A stretch of DNA of 64,000 nucleotides from Brevundimonas sp. (GCF_019636155.1 NZ_JAHBYB010000010.1:1-64000); one strand, 5' to 3'. Numbered from the stretch's first letter, positions 54,196 through 64,000 are shown. Notes: a model not told the origin generated them from the sequence alone. Numbers and translations: made by a program.

Positions 54196-54274
54196 GGGCC
54201 TACCGCTCACGCCGCGGGCGTTCGCTGCTTGAGGCCGTTTGGGCCTACCGCTCCCGCCACGTGCGCCGCATGAG
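54196..54274 (-). repeat. CTCAAG hairpin repeats, reverse orientation
   Basis: On the leftward strand one copy (54196-54233) reads CTCAAGCAGCGA, a core with arms ACGCC/GGCGT, then GAGCGGTAGGCCC. A second, degenerate copy (54241-54274) begins CTCATGCGGCG and keeps AGCGGTAGGCCC. They lie between the AhpD-like gene and ahpC. Confidence 0.75.
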
Positions 54275-54280
54275 GCCGTG

Positions 54281-54326
54281 TTGAGGGTAAAAAAGTAAAG
54301 AGCGGCGGCGAGGCCCGCCGCCGCTC
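54281..54326 (-). terminator. Intrinsic terminator of ahpC
   Basis: GAGCGGCGGC (54300-54309) and GCCGCCGCTC (54317-54326) form a perfect 10-bp stem with a 7-nt loop. On the leftward strand it is followed by TTTACTTTTTTACCC. It lies 25 bp after the ahpC stop. Confidence 0.85.
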
Positions 54327-54351
54327 CTCGATGTCGATCCTGGCGGGCGCC

Positions 54352-54921
54352 TCAGGCGGCCATCAGGGTCTCGCCGCCGACCGGGCGGTTGCAGGCGCAC
54401 AGTTCGTCGGTCTGCAGGGCGTCGATGACGCGCAGGGTGTCGGCCGGGGCGCGGCCCACGTTCAGGTTGGTCACATAGACGTGCTGGACCACATTGTGCG
54501 GGTCCACGACGAAGGTGGCGCGCAGGGCGACGCCCTCGGCCTCGTCCAGGATGCCCAGGTCGCGGGCGAATTTGCCGCCGTTGTCGGCGAACTGCCAGAT
54601 CGGCAGCTTGTCCAGGTCGGCGTGGTCGCGGCGCCAGGCCAGCTTGGTGAACTCATTGTCGGTCGAGCCGCCCAGGACGACGGTGTCGCGGTCCTCGAAG
54701 TCGCGGCCCAGACGGGCGAATTCGGCGATCTCGGTCGGGCAGACGAAGGTGAAGTCCTTCGGATAGAAGAAGATGACCTTCCACTTGCCGGGGAAACTGT
54801 CCTTGGTGACGGCCTCGAAGGCCGACTGGCCGTTCTCTTCGTGGCTGTTGAAGCCCGGCTTGACGCCGATGATCTTGAAGTCAGGCAGAATCTGGCCGAC
54901 GCCCAGCATGTGGATCTCCAT
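54352..54921 (-). CDS. ahpC: AhpC-type 2-Cys peroxiredoxin
   Basis: Reduces hydrogen peroxide, organic peroxides and peroxynitrite. The 189-residue protein has the peroxidatic Cys61 in DFTFVCPTEI and C-terminal resolving cysteines in ELCACNRP (Cys175/Cys177). The CxC form differs from the common single resolving Cys. The start may be ATG 54921 or the second ATG at 54909, which has GGAG 5-8 nt upstream. It diverges from katG. Confidence 0.95.
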   Translation of the reverse strand: MEIHMLGVGQILPDFKIIGVKPGFNSHEENGQSAFEAVTKDSFPGKWKVIFFYPKDFTFVCPTEIAEFARLGRDFEDRDTVVLGGSTDNEFTKLAWRRDHADLDKLPIWQFADNGGKFARDLGILDEAEGVALRATFVVDPHNVVQHVYVTNLNVGRAPADTLRVIDALQTDELCACNRPVGGETLMAA

Positions 54922-55015
54922 GGTCTCGATACGGAATGGTGCGGAGGGGGGAGCCTGCCGCCCGATGGCAAATGGCCCTTCGCAACTGCGAAGTCAAATA
55001 GGCCGAACGTCGCAT

Positions 55016-55038
55016 TTCCATAAACTTATCTTATGGAA
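55016..55038. promoter_or_regulatory. Palindromic operator between ahpC and katG (OxyR-like spacing)
   Basis: TTCCATAA-N7-TTATGGAA is a perfect 8-bp inverted repeat. Its inner ATAA-N7-TTAT has the tetranucleotide spacing of OxyR sites (ATAG-N7-CTAT). It sits in the AT-rich middle of the 245-bp divergent region. Two peroxide-defence genes flank it, so OxyR or another LysR-type control is likely but not shown. Confidence 0.5.
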
Positions 55039-55070
55039 TCCGGGGCGCTGTCGGTGCTCGATCTTCATAA

Positions 55071-57401
<2,331 letters not shown>

Positions 57402-57421
57402 TCGAGGTTGACGCCCAACGG

Positions 57422-57456
57422 AAAGGCCCGGTCCTGCGACCGGGCCTTTTCTGTTT
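57422..57456 (+). terminator. Intrinsic terminator of katG
   Basis: AAAGGCCCGGTC (57422-57433) and GACCGGGCCTTTT (57438-57450) form a 12-bp stem with a CTGC loop, followed by a T-rich run to 57456. It starts 21 bp after the katG stop. Confidence 0.9.
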
Positions 57457-57487
57457 CCGGGGGGGAGCGCCGTCGAGGCGCCGCGAC

Positions 57488-57526
57488 GTCAAAGCAAAAG
57501 GCCGACCTTGCGGCCGGCCCTTTCGA
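57488..57526 (-). terminator. Terminator of tRNA-Gly
   Basis: On the leftward strand GGGCCGGCCGCAAGGTCGGCC forms an imperfect stem-loop and is followed by TTTTGCTTTG. It lies just after the tRNA 3' end. Confidence 0.75.
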
Positions 57527-57534
57527 GCTTCGAC

Positions 57535-57609
57535 TGGAGCGGGCGAGGCGATTCGAACGCCCGACCCTCACCTTGGCAAGGTGATGCTCTACCCCTGAGC
57601 TACGCCCGC
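57535..57609 (-). tRNA. tRNA-Gly (anticodon GCC), CCA encoded
   Basis: On the leftward strand the acceptor stem GCGGGCG/CGCCCGC, D-arm AGCTCAGGGGTAGAGC, anticodon arm CACCTTGCCAAGGTG with anticodon GCC, and T-arm with GTTCGAATC form a normal cloverleaf. Discriminator T and CCA are at 57535-57538. Confidence 0.97.
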
Positions 57610-57628
57610 GCTCTCAGTCGAGGGCGGG

Positions 57629-57658
57629 CGTATACCGGACCCGCGCGGACCCCTGCAA
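57629..57658 (-). promoter_or_regulatory. Promoter of tRNA-Gly
   Basis: On the leftward strand TTGCAG (57653-57658) and TATACG (57629-57634) are 18 bp apart. They end 19 bp before the tRNA. Confidence 0.6.
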
Positions 57659-57688
57659 GCCCCTGCGCAAGAAATTGTGCGCATCGCG

Positions 57689-57725
57689 CTCAAGTCGCGA
57701 GCGACCGCGTCGCGAGCATAGCGCC
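57689..57725 (+). repeat. CTCAAG hairpin repeat (single copy)
   Basis: It reads CTCAAGTCGCGAG with core arms GCGAC/GTCGC, then AGCATAGCGCC. It matches the copy at 43283 closely. It lies between tRNA-Gly and the SDR gene. Confidence 0.85.
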
Positions 57726-57735
57726 ACAAAGCCTG

Positions 57736-57756
57736 CTGATCGCCGCTGGCGATCAG
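57736..57756 (-). terminator. Hairpin at the end of the SDR gene
   Basis: CTGATCGCC (57736-57744) and GGCGATCAG (57748-57756) form a perfect 9-bp stem with a 3-nt loop, overlapping the SDR stop codon. On the leftward strand it is followed by CAGGCTTTGTGG, a poor T-tract, so termination is uncertain. Confidence 0.5.
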
Positions 57757-58535
57757 CGAGGAGCGAGACGGATCGCGCCGTCCAGACGGATGCATTCGCC
57801 GTTGATATAGGTGTTCTCGGCCAGGTGCAGGGCCAGGGCCGCATAGTCGGCCGGCGTGCCCAGGCGTTTGGGGAAGGGGATCATGGCGGCCAGGGCGTCC
57901 TGAACCTTCTGGTCCATGCCGGCCATCATCGGCGTCCACATGATGCCGGGCAGGATGGTGTTGACCCGCACCCCCTCGCTCATCAGGTCGCGCGCCATCG
58001 GCAGGGTCATGGCGTAGACCCCGCCCTTGGACGCCGAATAGGCCGCCTGGCCGATCTGGCCGTCCTGGGCCGCGACGCTGGCGGTATTGACGATCAGGCC
58101 GCGCTCGCCGTCGTCCATCGGGTCCAGGGTGACCATGCCCGCGGCCGACTGGCTGGCCACGCGGAAGGTTCCGAACAGGTTGACGCGGATGGTGCGCTCG
58201 AACTGGGCCATGTCATGGGCCTTGATCTCGCCGGTGTCCTTCTTGCGGCTGACGGTCTTCATGCCGGTGGCGATGCCCGCACAGTTGATGCAAAGACGCT
58301 CCTGACCATGGGTGGCGCGGGCCTTCTCGAAGGCGGCGGCCACCGAGGCGTCGTCGGTCACATCGACCTTGCAGAAGACGCCGCCGATCTCCTTGGCGAT
58401 GGCCTCGCCCCGCTCTTCGTTCAGGTCGAACAGGGCCACCTTGACCCCCTTCGCCGCCAGGGCGCGCGCCGTGCCCTCGCCGAGCCCTGAGGCCCCGCCC
58501 GTCACCACCGCCGCGATCGACCCGTCGAGTTTCAT
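57753..58535 (-). CDS. Short-chain dehydrogenase, 3-hydroxyacyl-CoA dehydrogenase type II-like
   Basis: A 260-residue NAD(P)-dependent oxidoreductase. The cofactor motif is VVTGGASGLGEGTARAL, with Asp in ALFDLNEERGE favouring NAD. The catalytic Ser-Tyr-Lys are in VNTASVAAQDGQIGQAAYSA followed by SKGG. The overall pattern, including the INCAGIA segment and insert with Lys-rich KKDTGEIK, resembles HSD17B10/2-methyl-3-hydroxybutyryl-CoA dehydrogenase. That points to fatty acid or isoleucine breakdown. Confidence 0.9.
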   Translation of the reverse strand: MKLDGSIAAVVTGGASGLGEGTARALAAKGVKVALFDLNEERGEAIAKEIGGVFCKVDVTDDASVAAAFEKARATHGQERLCINCAGIATGMKTVSRKKDTGEIKAHDMAQFERTIRVNLFGTFRVASQSAAGMVTLDPMDDGERGLIVNTASVAAQDGQIGQAAYSASKGGVYAMTLPMARDLMSEGVRVNTILPGIMWTPMMAGMDQKVQDALAAMIPFPKRLGTPADYAALALHLAENTYINGECIRLDGAIRLAPR

Positions 58536-58590
58536 GGCCGGAGCCCCTATATCTGTGTGAACCTGAAGTCTGTCGCGGGATTTAGCGGCC

Positions 58591-58989
58591 ATGACCGCCA
58601 AAGCCAAACCCCATCCGGCCCAAGAGGCCATCGATCCGAAAAAGGCCCTGGTTCCCTCGGTCCAGAGGGTCAACGAGCGGCGGGTCTCGCGCGGCTTCTG
58701 GCCCAAGATCAGCCGGACGGCGGCGCGCATCCCCTTCGCCGACCAGGTTCTGGCGGTCTGGTACGCCGCGCGCGATCCCGAGACGCCGACGGCGGCCAAG
58801 GGGATCATGCTGGGGGCCCTGGCCTATTTCGTCATGCCGGTGGACGCCATTCCCGATGTCTTCGCCGGCATCGGCTTCACCGACGACGCGGCGGTGATCG
58901 CCGCCCTGATCGCCACCCTGAGCGCCAATATCCGCAAGCGGCACCGCGACCAGGCGGCCCAGGCGCTGGAGCGGCTGAAGGCTCAGTAG
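58591..58989 (+). CDS. DUF1232 membrane protein
   Basis: A 132-residue protein with the DUF1232 signature ALAYFVMPVDAIPDVFAGIG followed by GFTDDAAVIAAL. One or two weak membrane helices are predicted at about 85-120. The N-terminal 40 residues are basic. Function is not established. It converges with, and overlaps by 7 nt, the 2OG oxygenase gene. Confidence 0.85.
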   Translation: MTAKAKPHPAQEAIDPKKALVPSVQRVNERRVSRGFWPKISRTAARIPFADQVLAVWYAARDPETPTAAKGIMLGALAYFVMPVDAIPDVFAGIGFTDDAAVIAALIATLSANIRKRHRDQAAQALERLKAQ

Positions 58990-59744
58990 GCGCGGCGCGC
59001 CTCCTCGCGCGTCTGCGGTCCGACCGTCTGGTTCGAGCGGATCCAGCCGACGATGGAATAGCGGAAACGCGGCGCGAAGCTGGCCACCTGGGTCACCGCA
59101 TGGCGCGTCGGCACCGAGAACAGGTTCAGGGCGTTGAAGGCCGGGACCCAGCCATGCTCGACATGGCCGTCCGGCCCGTAGAACAGCAGGTTCCCGCCCC
59201 AGTCGGCGCGCCAGTCGCGGCTGAAATTCAGCACATAGCCGTAAAGCCGGTTCTTGCCCGCCGAGACGTCATTGTGCGCCGTCAGCACATGGCCGGGGCG
59301 ATAGCGGCTGGCCTGGGCGTCGGCCAGATCGACGCGATCGTCGCCGGTCAGGGCGCGGACGAAGTCCAGAAAGGGCGGACTGTTCAGAAAGGCGTGGACG
59401 GCGTCGGCGGCGTCCTGCGGCCCGTCCTCGTGCTCGGGACCCAGGCGACGGTTGTCGAAGATATACTGGGTCAGGGGGCTGGCGCCGTCGACGGCCGCCT
59501 CGTCCAGCCAGGCCTGTTTCTGCGGATCGGCCGCCCGGGTTCCGTCCAGGGGCAGTTCGAAGAAGGCGCCGCCCGCCGCCACCGTGGTCTTCCAGCGCGT
59601 CTCGGCCTCAAGGGCCTCGGCCACGGCCTCGGCCGCCGCGGCCGTCAGTATGGCGGGGACATGGATGCGCCGGGTCTCGGCGAAGGCGGCCTTCAGCGCC
59701 GGACGGTCCAGGCCAGGGTTCAGGGCGATGAGCGGCCGGCTCAC
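58983..59744 (-). CDS. 2-oxoglutarate/Fe(II) oxygenase (prolyl-hydroxylase-like), second of a tandem pair
   Basis: A 253-residue cupin-fold dioxygenase. Iron ligands are in VLTAHNDVSAGKNRL (His-x-Asp) and VPTRHAVTQVA (His), and the 2OG-binding Arg in FRYSIVGWIRSN. It is paralogous to the gene just before it, with shared LTGDDR, ADAQASRYRPGH and YGYVLNFS patterns. GTG at 59744 overlaps that gene's stop. The substrate is unknown; relatives hydroxylate proline in proteins (Tpa1/OGFOD1). Confidence 0.87.
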   Translation of the reverse strand: MSRPLIALNPGLDRPALKAAFAETRRIHVPAILTAAAAEAVAEALEAETRWKTTVAAGGAFFELPLDGTRAADPQKQAWLDEAAVDGASPLTQYIFDNRRLGPEHEDGPQDAADAVHAFLNSPPFLDFVRALTGDDRVDLADAQASRYRPGHVLTAHNDVSAGKNRLYGYVLNFSRDWRADWGGNLLFYGPDGHVEHGWVPAFNALNLFSVPTRHAVTQVASFAPRFRYSIVGWIRSNQTVGPQTREEARRAY

Positions 59745-60472
59745 GGCTGGCCAGCCTCGGGCGGATTGACGCGCCACCAGCCGGTGATCGAATAGCGCGG
59801 CGCCCCGGCGAAGGGCGCGACCATGGACACCGCGTGCAGGGCCGGGACGCGGAAGACGTTCAGGGTATCGAACTGGGGGGTGAAGGTCTCGGTCACCCGG
59901 CCCTGGTCGTCCATGAACATCAGAAGACCGCCCCATTCGGCCCGCCAGACCGGCGAGACGTTCAGCACATAGGCGTAGAGACGGCCCGCCCCCTCGTGCT
60001 CGTCCGTATGGCCGTTCAGGAAGTGGCCGGGCAGATAGCGGGTGGCCTGGGCGTCAGCATAGGCGATGCGGTCGTCCCCGGTCAGCCGCCGGGCGAAGTC
60101 CAGCCATTCCGGCCCGTTGAACCAGGCGTGCAGATCATAGAGGGGCTGGGGCACAGCCAGCCCCATGCCCCGCGCCTGACCCAGGCGCAGACGATCGAAG
60201 ATGAACTGGAAGCCGTCGGTCGCTTCCTGGTGCGCCATGCCGACCAGCCGGGCCTGTTCCTCCAACGGCTCGTTCTCGAACACCGCGACCGGCACGTCGG
60301 CGTTGTAGGGATTGCGGATGGCCCGGTTCCAGACCATGGCCGGATCGGTCATGGCGGCGTGCACGGCGCCGGACCCCTGGCCCAGAATCCCATGCAGCCG
60401 CACCCGGCCGGCGCCGGCCAGCCGTTCGGCGGCGGCGGTCAGGTCCAGGTCGGGGGCGATGCGGAAGCTCAT
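59741..60472 (-). CDS. 2-oxoglutarate/Fe(II) oxygenase (prolyl-hydroxylase-like), first of a tandem pair
   Basis: A 243-residue dioxygenase. Iron ligands are in FLNGHTDEHEGAGRL (His-x-Asp) and VPALHAVSMVA (His), with the 2OG Arg in PRYSITGWWRVN. It shares DRIAYADAQATRYLPGH with its neighbour, so the pair arose by duplication. It overlaps the quinone reductase gene (ATGA) upstream and the second oxygenase gene downstream. Substrate unknown. Confidence 0.87.
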   Translation of the reverse strand: MSFRIAPDLDLTAAAERLAGAGRVRLHGILGQGSGAVHAAMTDPAMVWNRAIRNPYNADVPVAVFENEPLEEQARLVGMAHQEATDGFQFIFDRLRLGQARGMGLAVPQPLYDLHAWFNGPEWLDFARRLTGDDRIAYADAQATRYLPGHFLNGHTDEHEGAGRLYAYVLNVSPVWRAEWGGLLMFMDDQGRVTETFTPQFDTLNVFRVPALHAVSMVAPFAGAPRYSITGWWRVNPPEAGQP

Positions 60473-61476
60473 GCCGGGTCGTCCACCGTGACCACGATCT
60501 TGCCCAGGGCCTGGCGGTCGCCCAGGGCCTGAATGGCCTCGGCCGCCCGTTCGAACGGGAAGGTGCGGCTGACGCGGGGGCGAATGCGGCCCTCGGCATA
60601 AAGGCCCATCAGTTCGGCCATGTTCTGGGCGTGGGCGGCCGGGTCGCGCATCACCGCCGCGCCCCAGAAGACGCCGATCACCGACACCGACTTCAACAGA
60701 GTCAGGTTCAGCGGCAGGGACGGGATGCCCGCCGGGAAGCCGACCACCAGATAGCGGCCGTTCCAGTCCATGGCCCTGAGCGCCGGCTCGCAGTAGTCGC
60801 CGCCGACAGCGTCATAGACCACATCGGCGCCGTCCCGGCCGGTGGCCAGCTTCAACTCGCCCGACAGGGTCTTCTGGGCCGCCTTGTCCATCGGGCCGGT
60901 GGGATAGATCAGGCCGTTGTCGGCTCCCAGGTCCAGGGCGAACTCGACCTTTTCGTTGGTCGAGGCGGCGGCCACGACCCGCGCGCCCATGGCCTTGCCC
61001 AGCTCGACCGCCGCCGCGCCGACGCCGCCGGCGGCGCCCAGGACCAGCAAGGTCTCGCCAGGCTTCAGCTGGGCCCGATCCTTCAGGGCGTAGTAGCTGG
61101 TGCCATAGGTCATCACCAGGGCGGCGGCCTCTTCGAACGACATGGCGTCGGGCATCCTGATGACGCTCTGGGCCGGGACGGCGATGCGTTCGACCAGGCC
61201 GCCCCAGCCGGGCACGGCGATGACGCGGTCGCCCTTCTTCAGCCCCTTGACCCCTTCACCCAGGGCGTCGATCACCCCCGCCACCTCGGCGCCCGGGGCG
61301 AAGGGCCGTTCGGGCCTGAACTGGTATTTGTCCTCGATGATCAGGGTGTCGGGGAAGTTGATCCCCACCGCCTTGACCTCGATCACCACCTGGCCCGGCT
61401 GGGGCGTCGGATCCAGCACCTCTTCCAGCGCCAGGGTTTCGGGACCGCCGGGGGTCTTGGACAGGATGGCGCGCAT
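60469..61476 (-). CDS. Zinc-independent quinone oxidoreductase (MDR family)
   Basis: A 335-residue medium-chain reductase of the zeta-crystallin/Qor type. Motifs are AVGINFPDTLIIEDKYQFRP, GDRVIAVPGWGG and the NADPH loop LLVLGAAGGVGAAAVELGKA. The zinc-binding cysteines of alcohol dehydrogenases are absent. ATG at 61476 gives the usual MRAILSK start; ATG at 61506 would add 10 residues. It opens the leftward operon with both oxygenases. Confidence 0.9.
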   Translation of the reverse strand: MRAILSKTPGGPETLALEEVLDPTPQPGQVVIEVKAVGINFPDTLIIEDKYQFRPERPFAPGAEVAGVIDALGEGVKGLKKGDRVIAVPGWGGLVERIAVPAQSVIRMPDAMSFEEAAALVMTYGTSYYALKDRAQLKPGETLLVLGAAGGVGAAAVELGKAMGARVVAAASTNEKVEFALDLGADNGLIYPTGPMDKAAQKTLSGELKLATGRDGADVVYDAVGGDYCEPALRAMDWNGRYLVVGFPAGIPSLPLNLTLLKSVSVIGVFWGAAVMRDPAAHAQNMAELMGLYAEGRIRPRVSRTFPFERAAEAIQALGDRQALGKIVVTVDDPA

Positions 61477-61586
61477 GAGGGACCGCTCGTTCGCAAGAGG
61501 GGACATGGCGTCCCGGATCGGGGAACGCTAATCAGGCCCCGGTCCGTTTGCAAAGAGGCCGAACGGACGATTCGGGAGACGACGAC

Positions 61587-62462
61587 ATGGGCCGACCCGC
61601 CCTGATCCTGCACGGCGGCGCCGGGGCCCGGCGGGGTGTCGACTATGACCCCCAGGTCGCCCACATGCGCCAGGTGGTCGAAACGATGAAGCCCCGCCTG
61701 ATGGACGGCCTGCCCGCCGCCGACGCCGTGGTCGAGGCGGTGGTCATGCTAGAGGACTCCGGCCTCTATGTCTCCGGACGGGGCGCTTCGCCCAACGCCG
61801 CCGGGGCCTATGAACTGGACGCCAGCCTGATGGTCGGTCCCGATGGCCGCGCTGGCGCCGTCGCGGCCCTGCAGGGCTTTCGCAATCCGATCCTGGCGGC
61901 GCGCGCGGTGATGGAAGAGACGCCGCACGTCCTGCTGGCCGGCGAGGGCGCGGCCCTGTTCGCGGCCGAACAGGGACTGGACGCCATCGGCGACGAGGCG
62001 GCCTGGTTCACCCATGCGGGCCAGGGCGACGACAACCATCCGCCCGGAACCCTGGCCCACGGCACGGTCGGCTGCTGCGTGCTGGACACCGAAGGGCGGC
62101 TGGCGGCGGCCACCTCGACCGCCGGCGTCTTCGGAAAGATGGCCGGGCGGGTCGGCGACAGCCCCCTGCCCGGCGCCGGGGTCTGGGCCGACGACCGGGT
62201 GGCGGCCTCGGCCACCGGCCAGGGCGAATATTTCATCCGCGTCGCCGCCTGCGCCCAGACGGCCTGGCGCGTGGCGGCCGGAGCGTCGCTGGACCAGGCG
62301 GCGCGGGCCGTGGTCGATCAGATCGGCGCCCTGGGGGGCGACGGCGGCCTGATCGCCCTGGACGCCGACGGCCAGATCGCCGACCCCTATAACAGCCAGG
62401 GCATGAAGCGGGCCTGGATGACGGTCGAGGGCCAGATCGGCGTCGATGTCTTCGGACGTTGA
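61587..62462 (+). CDS. iaaA: Isoaspartyl peptidase/L-asparaginase (Ntn hydrolase)
   Basis: A 291-residue plant-type asparaginase that self-cleaves to expose an N-terminal Thr. The nucleophile is Thr160 in LAHGTVGCCVLDTEG. The N-terminal half starts ALILHGGAGARRG and has ASLMVGPDGRAGAVAAL, and GRVGDSPLPGAGVWAD lies after the nucleophile. It removes isoaspartyl residues from peptides or hydrolyses asparagine. The gene precedes the glycan-type pair. Confidence 0.92.
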   Translation: MGRPALILHGGAGARRGVDYDPQVAHMRQVVETMKPRLMDGLPAADAVVEAVVMLEDSGLYVSGRGASPNAAGAYELDASLMVGPDGRAGAVAALQGFRNPILAARAVMEETPHVLLAGEGAALFAAEQGLDAIGDEAAWFTHAGQGDDNHPPGTLAHGTVGCCVLDTEGRLAAATSTAGVFGKMAGRVGDSPLPGAGVWADDRVAASATGQGEYFIRVAACAQTAWRVAAGASLDQAARAVVDQIGALGGDGGLIALDADGQIADPYNSQGMKRAWMTVEGQIGVDVFGR

Positions 62463-62490
62463 AGCGCAGGCGAAGGGAGGCGCGCACGGC

Positions 62491-63117
62491 ATGAGGCGAC
62501 TGGCGATCCTGGGCGCGGGCGGCCATGGCCGGGTCGTGGCCGATGCGGCCGAGGCCGCCGGCTGGACCGTGCCGGGCCTGTTCGACGACCAGTCGCCGCC
62601 CGGCGACCATCCCTGGCCGATCCTGGGCGACAGCGACGCCCTGTTCGCACGGCTGGCGGAATTCGACGGGGTCGTCGCGGCCGTCGGGGACAATGGGCTG
62701 AGGCTGGAACGGACACTGAAGCTGGCGGCGCGCGGTGCGGCCCTGGCGAGCGTGGTCCATCCCACGGCCTGGGTCAGTCCGCGGGCGCGGCTGGCCGGCG
62801 GGACGGTGGTCCTGGCCGGGGCGGTGGTCGGGACCGGGGCGCGGCTGGGGCGGGCCGTGATCGTCAATACGGGCGCCAGCGTCGATCATGACGCCGTCCT
62901 GGGCGACGGGGTCCATGTGGCGCCCGGCGCGCGGCTGGCGGGCGGGGTGACGGTCGGGGATCGCGCCTGGATCGGGTTGGGCGCCGTGGTGCGCGAGGGG
63001 CTGATGATCGGCGAGGGCGCGCGCGTCGGGGCCGGCGCCGTGGTGATCCGGCCGGTGGAGACGGGACAGACGGTGGTCGGGGTTCCCGCGCAACCGATGC
63101 GGGGCGGCGGATGCTGA
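62491..63117 (+). CDS. NeuD-like sugar O/N-acyltransferase (left-handed beta helix)
   Basis: A 208-residue protein with an N-terminal Rossmann-like part (MRRLAILGAGGHGRVVADAA) and a C-terminal hexapeptide-repeat helix (about 95-200) such as GTGARLGRAVIVNTGASVDH. The catalytic His is in SVDHDAVLGDG, as in PglD/NeuD. Such enzymes acetylate nucleotide-sugar amines made by DegT aminotransferases. The DegT gene that overlaps it by 7 nt supports this. ATG at 62491 is chosen; an upstream frame overlaps the asparaginase gene. Confidence 0.9.
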   Translation: MRRLAILGAGGHGRVVADAAEAAGWTVPGLFDDQSPPGDHPWPILGDSDALFARLAEFDGVVAAVGDNGLRLERTLKLAARGAALASVVHPTAWVSPRARLAGGTVVLAGAVVGTGARLGRAVIVNTGASVDHDAVLGDGVHVAPGARLAGGVTVGDRAWIGLGAVVREGLMIGEGARVGAGAVVIRPVETGQTVVGVPAQPMRGGGC

Positions 63118-64000
63118 ACGGCCCCTTTTCGCCCTGGCCTGATTATTCGCCCGAGGAGGCGCGGGCCGTCGCCGAGGTCCTGGCGTCCAACCGGGTCAAC
63201 TACTGGACGGGAGAGCTGGGCCGCACCTTCGAGCGCCGGTTCGCCGACTGGGTTGGGACGAAACACGCCGTCGCCCTGTCCAACGGAACGGCGGCGCTGG
63301 ACGCCTGTTTGGCCGCCCTGAAGATCGGGCCGGGGGACGAGGTGATCACCACCCCGCGCACCTTCGTCGCCTCGGCCGCCTGTATCGCCATGGCCGGCGC
63401 CCGGCCGGTGTTCGCCGATGTCGATGCGGACACACAAGGGCTGTCGGCCGAGACGATCCGGGCGGTGTTAGCGCCGCGCACGCGGGCGGTGATCTGCGTC
63501 CACCTGGGCGGGACGCCGTGCGACATGGACCCGATCCTGGCCCTGGCCGACCAGCACGGCTTCAAGGTGATCGAGGACTGCGCGCAGGCGCATGGCGCGC
63601 GCTATCGCGGGCGCAGTGTCGGCGCCCTGGGGCATATCGCGGCCTGGTCCTTCTGCCAGGACAAGATCATGACCACCGGCGGCGAAGGCGGCATGGTCAC
63701 CACCGACGATCCTGACCTGTGGGACGCCGTCTGGTCGTGGAAGGACCACGGCAAGACCTGGCAGGCGGTGCACGACCGCGACCATCCGCCGGGTCCGCGC
63801 CTGGTTCACGACCGGCTGGGAACCAATGCCCGGATGCTGGAGATGCAGGCGGCCATCGGCCTGATCCAGCTGGACCGGATGGCCGACTGGACCGCGCGGC
63901 GCGCCGATAACGCCGCGCGCATCCTGGAGGCCTGCGGCCGATGGCCGGCCCTGCGCGTCCCGGCCGCGCCGGCCGATGCGGCGCCGGCCTGGTATCGGGC
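63111..64000 (+). CDS. DegT/DnrJ/EryC1-family sugar aminotransferase (3' end cut by window edge)
   Basis: PLP enzyme that transfers an amino group to a keto-sugar nucleotide. The first 296 codons are present, with no stop by the edge. It reads HAVALSNGTAALDACLAALK, DCAQAHGARYRG, and the PLP lysine Lys185 in WSFCQDKIMTTGGEGG. ATG at 63111 overlaps the NeuD-like gene. With that gene it probably makes an acetamido-sugar for a capsule, O-antigen or flagellin glycan. Confidence 0.92.
   Translation, partial: MLNGPFSPWPDYSPEEARAVAEVLASNRVNYWTGELGRTFERRFADWVGTKHAVALSNGTAALDACLAALKIGPGDEVITTPRTFVASAACIAMAGARPVFADVDADTQGLSAETIRAVLAPRTRAVICVHLGGTPCDMDPILALADQHGFKVIEDCAQAHGARYRGRSVGALGHIAAWSFCQDKIMTTGGEGGMVTTDDPDLWDAVWSWKDHGKTWQAVHDRDHPPGPRLVHDRLGTNARMLEMQAAIGLIQLDRMADWTARRADNAARILEACGRWPALRVPAAPADAAPAWYR

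Overview
The window is a 64 kb stretch of a very GC-rich chromosome from an alphaproteobacterium, most likely a Caulobacterales member close to Brevundimonas or Caulobacter. The evidence is the secB-timA-mltA neighbourhood, a 180 kDa-class NAD-dependent glutamate dehydrogenase, a Fur protein without CxxC motifs, the miaB-phoH-ybeY-lnt-XRE and nfu-tsaB-rimI-fur groups, and the codon use. Almost all of it is housekeeping DNA, densely packed, with many 1-8 nt stop/start overlaps. No phage, integrase, transposase or CRISPR array was seen. The species assignment is inference.

Layout. 1-5.1 kb: secB (cut by the left edge), timA, mltA, a PfkB kinase, an ATP-grasp protein and nth. 5.2-8.5 kb: an EmrAB-type efflux operon with its TetR regulator and a probable operator. 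8.5-13.6 kb: a creatininase-like protein, the leftward tsaD-gpsA-Rieske group and the rightward hemC-hemD pair, then tRNA-Thr(CGU). 13.7-17.3 kb: an ArsR/SRPBCC pair, a frameshifted lipoprotein, dienelactone hydrolase, an AlkB homologue with a duplicated C-terminal segment, a tandem repeat block and a secreted protein. 17.4-30 kb: dnaK (sigma-32-type promoter), dnaJ, dapB, miaB, phoH, ybeY, lnt, an XRE regulator, a toxin-domain-like lipoprotein, coaBC, dut and small proteins. 29.9-33.8 kb (leftward): nfu, two XRE-type regulators, tsaB, rimI, fur, plus a universal stress protein. 33.8-42.4 kb: the large GDH, an AI-2E family permease, an IPTL-CTERM protein and a HerA-like ATPase.

42.45-43.6 kb is the only long non-coding stretch. 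It holds composite palindromic repeats and a promoter-led, highly structured segment that may be an RNA gene. 43.6-49.3 kb: two translationally linked amidohydrolases (one lacking its metal motif), an arsR-SRPBCC-GST operon with a small DUF167 gene, and an AraC/GyrI-like regulator. 49.3-57.6 kb: a PPOX-fold protein, M3 peptidase, murI, a secreted SRPBCC-like protein, an AhpD-like protein, ahpC and katG diverging across an AT-rich control region, and tRNA-Gly(GCC). 57.7-64 kb: an SDR, a DUF1232 protein, two tandem 2-oxoglutarate oxygenases overlapping a quinone reductase gene, isoaspartyl peptidase, and a NeuD-like plus DegT-like pair that starts a probable surface-glycan cluster cut by the right edge.

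The least explained signals are: (i) a dispersed repeat whose flanks are constant while its hairpin arms change in a compensatory way; (ii) the structured segment near 42.85-43.2 kb; (iii) a one-base frameshift in a lipoprotein signal peptide; (iv) two leaderless ArsR genes with operators at the start codon; (v) an XRE/S24-like pair with an operator array, placed in the nfu-tsaB group; (vi) a lipoprotein with a domain resembling polymorphic-toxin C-termini. No wholly new multi-gene system could be shown from sequence alone.
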